Shown here: positions 1 through 6,982 of the stretch, in pieces
Layout: each line of letters begins with the position of its first letter
Position numbering within the stretch: position 1 is the stretch's first letter
Source: Megalonaias nervosa
Taxonomy: Eukaryota; Mollusca; Bivalvia; Unionida; Unionidae
Assembly (NCBI GenBank): GCA_016617855.1
Contig: JAECUM010003650.1
Coordinates: forward strand, 62,001 to 126,000
Reading direction: 5' to 3'
DNA: 64,000 nt
Notes under the pieces: model-generated
The model's input: only the letters and a program-made list of their open reading frames with translations
The model's database searches: none
Told to the model about the DNA's origin: nothing
Translations under genes and position numbers: made by a program

Positions 1-326
1 ATAGATCTGAAGCAGGAAAAACTGCAACATTTGACGGTGAACTGCCAGTAAATATAACTGACGTAAATACAATCCTGATAAATTGCTCCATTGCGTCTGG
101 ATCTTATTCACCTCAGGGTAGTAAAGGACAAACGATATATATTTTTTCGCCAGATGTTCCACCGGGATAGCTCATGCAAATTAGTCCGCGGCAAGTTATT
201 TATTATCCGCTAAATGTTGAAAATCAAATAACGAGTATAAATATGCAGTTGACAGATCAATCTGGACGACAGCTGGATTTGAATAACAAGGTTGTTACTT
301 ACTATTTACACCTACGCGCTGCGTAG
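1..326 (+). pseudogene. Penton-like minor capsid protein, C-terminal part, with in-frame stop
   Basis: The frame starting at base 3 is open from the window edge and reads as the C-terminal third of the penton-like minor capsid protein of Polinton/adintovirus elements. Recognisable pieces are PVNITDVNTI, a Gly/Ser-rich turn and FSPDVPPG. A TAG stop at 168-170 interrupts the frame, yet the same frame continues with family-like sequence (VIYYPLNVENQITSINMQL) to a second stop at 324-326, so the first stop is probably a disabling mutation. In the family this protein makes the pentameric vertex of an icosahedral capsid. The N-terminus lies outside the window. It is followed by a small basic ORF and the major capsid gene, the expected morphogenesis cluster. 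The family call rests on memory of related hydra and aphid proteins. Confidence 0.7.
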
Positions 327-367
327 GCACGCACAATCAACTTCGGTTTTATGCAACCTCAGATATA

Positions 368-754
368 ATGAAACAAAAAAAATTTTACCGAAGAAAAATA
401 GCTGGTAGATTTTTAGGAAATATATTTACTAAAATTATTGAAAATGTTCCGGGAATCGCGCATAAAGTTGCACCAATTGCACTTGACGCGTCAAAAGCTT
501 TTGCAACTGGAGCCGCATCTGCTGCTGGAACTGCGGTGGGACAAAAAATAACTGATAAAATTACTCAGAAAAATACAAGTAATTTTCCTGGCGACTCACA
601 ACGTGGAACACCGACAATCAAACAGGTTATATCAGAAATCGCTCCAACAAAAGAAACTCAACGTGCTATGATAACAAGAACAAAAAAACATTTATCACCA
701 AAGGGCGAACAGATTATACAAAAGTTAATATCTAAAGTAACAGCGCCGCAATAA
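368..754 (+). CDS. Small basic virion-like protein, 128 aa
   Basis: Intact ORF whose ATG lies inside AGATATAATG, the start context shared by many genes of this element. The N-terminus is Lys/Arg-rich, residues 40-60 are Ala/Gly-rich, and the C-terminal half is basic and polar with a likely amphipathic helix. It sits between the penton-like and major capsid genes, so a minor structural or DNA-binding virion role is plausible by position and composition. I do not recognise a specific domain and assign no symbol. No signal peptide or clear membrane span is visible. Confidence 0.55.
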   Translation: MKQKKFYRRKIAGRFLGNIFTKIIENVPGIAHKVAPIALDASKAFATGAASAAGTAVGQKITDKITQKNTSNFPGDSQRGTPTIKQVISEIAPTKETQRAMITRTKKHLSPKGEQIIQKLISKVTAPQ

Positions 755-779
755 AATTATGTAATCTAATAAATAAAAA

Positions 780-2319
780 ATGTCTGTCAAAAATTATCTC
801 GATTTAACAGAAACTTATGACAAGGACAACACCGGAACAGAATTTGAATATATTGAGTATCTCGATGAAAATTCTTAATGAGCCAAATAAAGCTGGTGTT
901 AGAATATTTAATACCCGAGATGAAGATGTGTTTTTATTGCCTCACAAGGCAATGTTGGAAGTTTGTGGCCAGATTATGACAATAGCTAATCCGCCTGTTG
1001 CAATTGCAGCTAACGCAGAAGTGGCTCTTATAAATAATGGCTGGTGTTTATTTAAAAGTGCCAGATATCAGATGGCCAATCAAACTGTTGAGGATATTTC
1101 AAGTCACCTACAAGTTGCAAGTACAATCTTAAATACTATTTCGTTTTCCGACGATTATTCCAGATCGAATGAAACTAATATGATGTGGTTTAAAGATACT
1201 GGAATTGGTACAGCAGGATCTGGTGAGTTTATTTCAAAAGGTGTTTTATTACACGGGGCTGATGCCGCTGCAGATCTTATAATTGTAAGAGATTTTCTTA
1301 TCGCTAATGCTAATAATTTTGGTATAGCCGCACCAGCTCGAGACGCTAATGTAGACGTTATAAGAGTCTCGCTTATTGCCGCTTGTATTAATCTTGGTAT
1401 AACACCACCAGGTGCGGCTGCGAACGCTGTTGCAATGTTAGATTTAGTTAACGGGACAATTAGCGTAAGAAATGTACGTTACAATGAAGGTCATGCTAAG
1501 AGAATGGCACTTGCAGCAGGATCACGTCAAATTACAATGATGATGCCGTTAAGTACAATCTTCGGTTTTTGTCGCAATTACAATAAAGTATTTCGTGGAG
1601 TTAAACATACACTTATTTTAGATCAAGCAGAACAAAACGACTGCCTGTTTAGGTCAGGCGGAGCTGATGTACAGTTTATCAAAAATGAACTTGCTCTGTG
1701 GATACCACGAATAACACCGATAGTAACAAAATCGCTCGAATTAGATGAAGTTCTTAAAAACCGCACAAACAAATTTCATTTTCAGCAACATAAAATATAT
1801 CAAACAGCAGTTCCAAATACTACCGACTACACATGGCGAGTTACAACAACACCAAGTGAACAACTCCCGAGGCAATTATTTGTTATATTTCAACAGCAAG
1901 CGCGACGTGGTGACCAACAACAAAATAACACAATATTTGATAATGCTAATGTTAGACGAATGCATGCTAGACTAAATTCAAAGCAATATCCAGAACGAGC
2001 GATAGTATGCAATTTTGCAGATGACGCTAATAAAAATATTACTCGACCTTATATGTATTTTATGGACGCGATGCAAAAATATCAGGATGTTGGAGACGGA
2101 TCTCAGATATCAGTAGAGGAATTTCGTACACTTTATCCAATATTTTATTTTGATGTTAGTAAACAAAATGAAAGAGATATAATTTCAACTGCTGATATTG
2201 AAATTACATGGACACTTGGAGCAGTTCCAGTGGCACAGTTGTACGTGTACGCGTTAGTGATCAGCGATAGAACTGTTACAATTGATTATGTTGGAGGTAA
2301 AATGTCGGTGAAAGTTTAA
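780..2319 (+). pseudogene. Major capsid protein (double jelly-roll, Polinton/adintovirus type), frameshifted N-terminus
   Basis: A 500-codon open stretch (817-2319) matches the hexon-like major capsid protein of Polinton/adintovirus elements. Recognised segments include an N-terminal LPHKAMLEVCGQI strand, DDYSRSNETNMMWFKDT, the KFHFQQHKIYQTA to QLFVIFQQQ strand pair, and a C-terminal jelly roll ending DRTVTIDYVGG. The true start is probably ATG 780, in AATAAAAAATG: it opens a 32-codon frame (MSVKNYLDL...) that resembles the usual N-terminus and stops at 876-878. The frame must change near 865-876 to enter the long ORF, so the gene carries one frameshift. The family is typically 500-600 aa, so little else is missing. 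It would form the capsid shell. It lies directly upstream of the pVI-like and protease genes. Confidence 0.75.
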
Positions 2320-2386
2320 AAATTACAAGTAATTGAAAAAATTCATTTATGAATTTTCTAAGTTTAATCTGTAACTTTAATATAAG

Positions 2387-2797
2387 ATGACAAAATATAT
2401 TGTAAAAGAAATACATTTGACTGATGGTCAAGTTAACAAATTAGCAGCTGCTGTTGCAAAGCATAGGCAGGTATCATTAAAAATCAACCCTAACACCCAA
2501 GCAGGTACTTTAACAAAATTAATGTTAACCAAAAAACAAGTAAATAAATATAACCGCGGAAAATCTTTTGTTTTAAATTTAAGTGCCACACAAATAACTA
2601 CGATGGCAAAACATGGCGGCTTCCTTGGTCCGGCACTATCTGTAATGGCCAGAACGTTAATACCCAAAATTTTGCCGGTGTTAGGTACACTAGGACTAGC
2701 AGCAGCGTCTGGAGCAGTATCTGGCGCAACGAAAAAGGCAGTTGAGGGCAGTGGTATTGTTGGCAGTGGTATAAAAAAAATTTGTTTAACTTTTTAG
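2387..2797 (+). CDS. pVI-like hydrophobic virion protein
   Basis: Intact 136-aa ORF whose start sits in AATATAAGATG. The N-terminal half has two repeated elements of the form LTxxQVNKL / LTKKQVNKY followed by short beta-like stretches. The C-terminal half is GGFLGPALS followed by a long Ala/Gly/Leu-rich hydrophobic segment. This architecture is typical of a small virion protein found beside the capsid gene in hydra and arthropod Polinton-like elements, often compared with adenovirus pVI, which disrupts endosomal membranes during entry. The last residues (ICLTF) run into a 25-bp tandem repeat, so the native C-terminus may have been altered. The family match is from memory; the membrane role is inferred. 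Confidence 0.6.
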   Translation: MTKYIVKEIHLTDGQVNKLAAAVAKHRQVSLKINPNTQAGTLTKLMLTKKQVNKYNRGKSFVLNLSATQITTMAKHGGFLGPALSVMARTLIPKILPVLGTLGLAAASGAVSGATKKAVEGSGIVGSGIKKICLTF

Positions 2798-2905
2798 TTT
2801 AATGTTTTGTTTAACTTTTTAGTTTAATGTTTCGTTTAATTTTTTGGTTTAATGTTTCATTGAATTTTTTAGTTTAATGTTTCGTTTAATTTTTGAGTTT
2901 AATGT
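2781..2905. repeat. Five-copy 25-bp tandem repeat
   Basis: Five consecutive 25-bp units, starting at 2781, 2806, 2831, 2856 and 2881, share the pattern TTYGTTTAAYTTTTTAGTTTAATGT with few changes. The array begins in the last codons of the pVI-like gene and ends 70 bp before the basic core-protein start. Units 1 and 2 are nearly identical, so the array may be recent. No function is evident. Confidence 0.9.
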
Positions 2906-2974
2906 TTCGCATGAATGTCGATGGTAATAAAATTGCCAATTTCTTAGTTCAATTTTATGTGACTGATAAATATA

Positions 2975-3145
2975 ATGCCACGACGAAGAAAGACAACGAA
3001 AAAAAAAAAGACACCGCGACGTCGAAGAACAACAAAATGAGGATTTATTCCAATAGCTCCACTTTTAGCGGGACTAGCGGGAAGTCTACTGCCAAATCTG
3101 CTGGGAATAGGACGAGGACTAACATTACCGGGGACGAGACGTTGA
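2975..3145 (+). pseudogene. Basic core (pX-like) protein with internal TGA
   Basis: ATG 2975 lies in AAATATAATG and opens a very basic stretch, MPRRRKTTKKKKTPRRRR, that ends at a TGA at 3038-3040. The same frame then continues with a hydrophobic Gly/Leu/Pro-rich segment (FIPIAPLLAGLAGSLLP) and a short Arg tail to a TGA at 3143-3145. An Arg/Lys-rich N-terminus followed by a short hydrophobic region is the layout of small DNA-condensing core proteins in adenovirus-like and Polinton-like elements. The internal TGA most likely replaced an Arg codon. The terminal TGA overlaps the presumed start of the downstream protease. It is too short to stand out from ORF length alone. Confidence 0.55.
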
Positions 3146-3613
3146 AAACGTCTGCGTTAAGTAACTTTGATATACTTGATAAGCTAAAACAAGTAAAAAA
3201 TTTCCACGGAGTTTATTCCAAAGATGAACTTGATAAAATCGCCTGCTGCTAACATCTCAGATGTTGGTTCCTGCGTGATAAATATACACGATTTCGATGA
3301 CGGATCTGGTACACATTGGGTAGCAGTTTATAATAACAATTACTTCGATTCATTTGGACTTCCACCAAGTGATGTAATAAAACAATATATGTCCAGATAT
3401 AAAATAATTAATTACTCGTCCAATCAACTTCAACCTATTGGAACATCAGCTTGTGGATATTATTGCGTGATGTTTATAAAACAGATGTCCGCGAGTTTGA
3501 AGAACTCTGCCTCCGATTTTTTAAAATTTATTTTACAATTTGACAAGCATCCTTCTTACGCCAATGATGAGATAGCACAAAATTGGGAAAATTACTTACA
3601 ATTTTCTGAGTAA
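3142..3613 (+). pseudogene. Adenain-like cysteine protease (virion maturation), frameshifted
   Basis: Two overlapping frames encode consecutive parts of a C5/Ulp1-fold maturation protease. The first, from about 3142, contains SNFDILDKLKQVKNFHGVYS; the second, to 3613, contains the catalytic triad region: GTHWVAVY (His), YFDSFG (acidic residue) and CGYYCVMFIK (nucleophile Cys). The frame changes by +1 within 3236-3252. The expected start coincides with TTG at 3142, where relatives have ATG overlapping the stop of the preceding core gene, so the start may also be lost. In the family it cleaves capsid precursor proteins. The catalytic residues are still present. The downstream gene starts 25 bp later. 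Confidence 0.75.
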
Positions 3614-3637
3614 TTTTATCTAAATTACAAATATATA

Positions 3638-3833
3638 ATGTCAACATATTGTCTCAAATGTAAAACTAAAACAGAAAATATCAATGAAACAACAGAAAAA
3701 AACAAAGAACAACAGGATGATGCTGAAAATTATTTGCGCAATCTGTGGAAAAAGAAAAAGTATGTTTTTAAGGAAATTGTCCGGAACCGGATGTACTGAC
3801 GTTATCAGGGACGTTATTTTAGTAGACGATTGA
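3638..3833 (+). pseudogene. Small zinc-ribbon protein (DUF5679-like), frameshifted
   Basis: ATG 3638 lies in ATATATAATG. The first frame starts MSTYCLKCKTKTENI, giving the first CxxC. The second pair, CAIC, followed by GKRKSMFLRKLSG, is in a frame shifted by +1 that is entered near 3705-3717 and ends at TGA 3831. The spacing and the basic tail match a short zinc-ribbon family that recurs between protease and integrase genes in related elements; I compare it with DUF5679 from memory. It could bind nucleic acid. The element-typical start context supports a real gene although no single ORF here is long. Confidence 0.55.
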
Positions 3834-3899
3834 AAATAAGTAGACGACTGAAAGTTATAAATCTGAAAACAAATATTATTATAAATCTGAAAATAAATA

Positions 3900-4424
3900 A
3901 TGATATGCAAGTGCGACTCCGATAAAGATTTATGTCGCGAGCAAAATAAAATTGTCACATACTGTCAACAATGTAACAACAGAGAAATAATTGGAACAGG
4001 TATAGATATACATAAAGTAATTGGCAAATTGCCTAAACCAAAAGGCGGTTGGACATTGCCAGGCCATAAATACACTGGACCTTATAATCCGCTTGATAAG
4101 CAACTTGATGAAAATGATAATCCGCTGCCAGGACAAGAACCTTACAATCAAGTTGATGCAATAGCTATGCGCCATGATATCTGCTATCGTGATCACGAAA
4201 ACTCAAAATCAGACTGCGATAAAGTAATGTTAGACGAACTTCGTGAAATGGAACCAACAAATATGCGAGAACGATTTGATAGAAAGTTGGTGCAGGGTTT
4301 AATTGAAGCAAAATATAAACTTGGACTCGGAGAGTCTCGACTTGGAAAGCCTCGTCTTGGACAATTGTATGATGATCTGGCAGCTGAATTACACAAACCA
4401 AAAAAAAAAGTTTCCGTGACGTAA
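3900..4424 (+). CDS. Parvovirus-type phospholipase A2 domain protein
   Basis: A 174-codon ORF from ATG 3900. Residues 3-25 hold a Cys-rich stretch (CKC...C...YCQQC). Residues 54-96 carry a phospholipase A2 core: Ca-binding loop YTGPYNPL (58-65) and catalytic HD at 92-93 in MRHDICYRD, followed by SDCDKVMLDELREM. The loop has the YxGPxN form of parvovirus VP1-unique PLA2. In parvoviruses this activity breaches the endosomal membrane during entry; a similar role here is inference. The ORF ends at TAA 4422, but after a 10-A run (4400-4409) another frame continues straight into the integrase, so PLA2 and integrase may once have been one polyprotein. The catalytic residues are intact. Confidence 0.8.
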   Translation: MICKCDSDKDLCREQNKIVTYCQQCNNREIIGTGIDIHKVIGKLPKPKGGWTLPGHKYTGPYNPLDKQLDENDNPLPGQEPYNQVDAIAMRHDICYRDHENSKSDCDKVMLDELREMEPTNMRERFDRKLVQGLIEAKYKLGLGESRLGKPRLGQLYDDLAAELHKPKKKVSVT

Positions 4425-5265
4425 AGTTGTCGCAAATGCCGTTGACGATATCTGGGCGATAGACTTAGTTGATGTGTCAAATCTAGCTAAATTTAATGAT
4501 AACAGAAGATATCCTTTTAATGTTATAGATATCTTTAGCAAATATGCTTTTAGTGTGCCAGTTTCAGATAAAACTGGAACGTCAATAACTGATGCGCTAA
4601 AACAAATAATAACAAACACAGAAAGAAACCAAAGAGAATCTGGACTGATCACGGAGCAGAATTTTTTAATAAAAAGTTCGAGCAGGTTTTGCTCCAAAAT
4701 AATATCAAAATATATGTTACAGAAAACGAAGGTAAAAGCGTTGTCGTCGAGCGATTTAATCGCACACTAAACGAAAAAATCCATAAGTACTTATCAGCTA
4801 AAAATACAAATAAATATATTGATAATTTACAGAACATTGTTGACAAATACAATAACATGAAACATCGAACCACTAAAATGTCGCCAGATGACGCAATTAA
4901 AACTCCGATATTGGCAAACGAAAACATCTATCGAAGACATAAATTTAAAGTTGGTGATCGAGTTACAATTTCTCTGTCAAAAAAAAAAAAATAAAATGGA
5001 AAAAGGATTTACTCCGAACTGGAGCGAAGAAGTATTTGTTATTGATAAAGTACTTTTAACAATGCCTGTAACATATGCTCTAAAAGATTTATTAGGTGAG
5101 CCTATAAGCGGTAGTTTTTATGAACAGGAACTTCAGAAAACTTCTCAAGACGTATTTGTTATTGAAAAAGTTATCCGAAAACGCGGCAACAAAAGTTTAG
5201 TTAAATGGAGAGTATATAGCGATAAATTTAATAGCTGGGTGCCAACTCGGTCGATACAAACTTAG
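4411..5265 (+). pseudogene. Retroviral-type DDE integrase with C-terminal chromodomain, frameshifted
   Basis: The rve-type integrase is spread over three frames. The first holds DDIWAIDLVDV with catalytic Asp at 4462 and VIDIFSKYAF. The second, entered between about 4622 and 4638, holds TDHGAEFFNK with the second Asp at 4647, then VVVERFNRT with the Glu at 4749, and YNNMKHRTTKMSPDDAI. After a 13-A run (4979-4991) the third frame carries a chromodomain, VFVIEKVIRKRGNKSLVKW...FNSWVP. A TGA at 4417 lies just upstream in the first frame. All three DDE residues are retained. In Polintons the enzyme inserts the element into host DNA and the chromodomain can direct it to modified histones. It lies directly after the PLA2 gene. 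Confidence 0.8.
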
Positions 5266-5275
5266 AAAATTACAT

Positions 5276-5751
5276 TTAATTTTGTGTAATAATGTTATTA
5301 TAAATTTGTTCATATTTCACAAGCACAGATTTACATTTGATAGTTTTACATAACGAAATTAAATGTAATTTTCTTGAATTATCAACTGGCATTAAATTAA
5401 ATATTTTAACAAAAATAAAATCATATTTTATATTTCTTTGATGACCAATTATTTTCAGATTTAAAAAGGTTTGATAAGCTGCCAAAATATTTGTTGCTCG
5501 GTAACTGTAAAATTAAATTTAATTATCTTTTTAGCAATGTGATACTTAACATTATAACGTCCAGTTGTCGGTCTGCTGTAATTTTTTCTGTCAGCGACAG
5601 CAACTACTTCATCGTCGGACTCGTTGTTGTACAAAATATCATCTTCGCTATAGCTAGAAAATTTGTCGTTAGTGATTGGCAAAATTGAATTTAATTTTGT
5701 GGCGATATAATCTCCCGCGTATATATCAGCAAGTCGCTTAATCAAGTTCAT
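5276..5751 (-). pseudogene. Unknown minus-strand gene of the element, probably frameshifted
   Basis: Two minus-strand ORFs (5751-5461 and 5485-5276) overlap by 25 bp and together span about 155 codons. ATG 5751 follows ATTATAATATG, the element's usual start context, which supports a real gene. The upstream part has an acidic Ser/Asp/Glu stretch (YSEDDILYNNESDDEV) and then basic, beta-rich sequence; the downstream part is Lys- and Leu-rich. The gene faces the integrase tail to tail, the 3' ends being about 10 bp apart. I do not recognise a domain. The frame change near 5470-5485 is inferred from the overlap, by analogy with breaks in neighbouring genes. Confidence 0.4.
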
Positions 5752-5785
5752 ATTATAATATACTTTTAACTAATTATAAATAATA

Positions 5786-6103
5786 ATGGCCAGCGAAACA
5801 AAATCTCCGGAAATTCCCACTGGAATTTCTAAGGTTAAATATCATCAAAAAGTTAATATATTAAATTATAGAGAATTAGCTGAAGCAGTTAGAAAATGTC
5901 TGTCGGGTTATAGTGCATATTCTGTTGGCGTTATTGTAATGCAGGGCGAAAATGATAAAATTCTCCTAACAGCAACAGAAAAAAATAAACTTAATGATAG
6001 TGCTTTTATAACATTAAAATTTGATCGCGATGATGTTTTGATGTTTGCCCACAGCTGTCTTACTAAGACAGAATTACGAAATATAATTAATCATCATATT
6101 TGA
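5786..6103 (+). CDS. Hypothetical 105-aa protein of the element
   Basis: Intact ORF with ATG 5786 in AATAATAATGG, divergent from the minus-strand gene starting at 5751, so the 34-bp gap would hold both promoters. The sequence is soluble-looking: a Pro/Ser-rich start, NYRELAEAVRKCL (likely helix), SVGVIVMQGE and SAFITLKFDRDDV (likely strands), and a final helix. No motif or membrane segment is recognised. It overlaps the 3' end of the minus-strand HNH gene by 17 bp. The intact frame in an otherwise broken element is notable but may only reflect short length. Confidence 0.45.
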   Translation: MASETKSPEIPTGISKVKYHQKVNILNYRELAEAVRKCLSGYSAYSVGVIVMQGENDKILLTATEKNKLNDSAFITLKFDRDDVLMFAHSCLTKTELRNIINHHI

Positions 6104-6906
6104 AACTAAATCTATCAAAAGTTGACATTGACGTTGCTGTTTTAGTTTTGCCGTCAGCTACAACTTTTGTTGATTGGTTACAAATTTGATGATATTTTGC
6201 GGCAAAATAAATTGACTTAAATTTCATTTTTTCTCCAGTTTCAATATTTACTGAAATTACTTGTCTAGTCAGATTTTTTAAATTATTACCACCACCTACC
6301 CCACGTTTAGTATTTTCTTGAGATGTAACTAGATCTAAATTTTCAATTCTATTATCTGTTTTAATTTTATTAATGTGGTCGATAACTAAATTACTTGAAA
6401 TAGCGCCATTAAATGTTTCGCATACAAAACGATGCGATAGATAACGAACCTGGTCAGTTTTAGTTTTACGTACCATTACATTCAAATAACCACAATTTTG
6501 CACAAAACCAATAACATTTTTTTTTTCTATGACGGATAATTCCGCTATCATTAGCTTCGTATAAATCAAATACCGGATGAGGCTGATATTCATCTTGTAA
6601 CGCTAAATTTTCGATATTATCATCAGTAATTGAGCCATTTACTCTATAGACTCGCTGTCCTTCTGGGATATCATCACAGAACAAAGTATAGATAAAATCT
6701 TTTCTGAACATTTCGGTGATATCTGTATCATCTTCTTTTACTGAAATTATCATTCCAGCTGGCGTTGGTTTTCCTATAAGTTTTTGAGATTTTATGTTAA
6801 TAACGGAACCAAGTGCATTTGCAGCATATAAGTTGTACTTTGGGTGAACATGATAAGTTTCTTGCTCTTCCGCTGTCATTCTGATATATCTCAAAATTTC
6901 TGTCAT
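6087..6906 (-). pseudogene. HNH homing-type endonuclease, two modules, frameshifted
   Basis: Minus-strand gene starting at ATG 6906 in TAGTATAATG. The first ORF (6906-6466) begins with a module resembling those of homing endonucleases (HPKYNLYAANALGSVIN, later VYRVNGSITDDNIENL) and a second start of the same module (HPVFDLYEAND). After a poly-A run (about 6520-6530 in plus coordinates) the second ORF (to 6087) carries HRFVCETF, VIDHINKIKTDNRIENLDLVT, the HNH core with His and Asn residues, and a NUMOD1-like tail (SVNIETGEKMKFKSIYFAAK). Such enzymes cut DNA to promote their own spread. Here the gene stands alone between an unknown gene and the polymerase rather than inside an intron. One frameshift separates the two modules. 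Confidence 0.7.
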
Positions 6907-6982
6907 TATACTATAGGGATTTTATATCTCTAATTGAAAAATAAGTTACAAAAATCAATTAAATATAAAAATACTATATATA

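Noticed and set aside
2893..3141. The single long frame before the protease as a protease N-terminal extension
   Set aside because: Its low-complexity Lys/Asn/Ser/Thr stretch is the out-of-frame reading of the basic core gene at 2975.
3641..4480. Minus-strand ORFs opposite the zinc-ribbon and PLA2 genes
   Set aside because: They are shadows of plus-strand coding sequence with no motif and no element-type start context.
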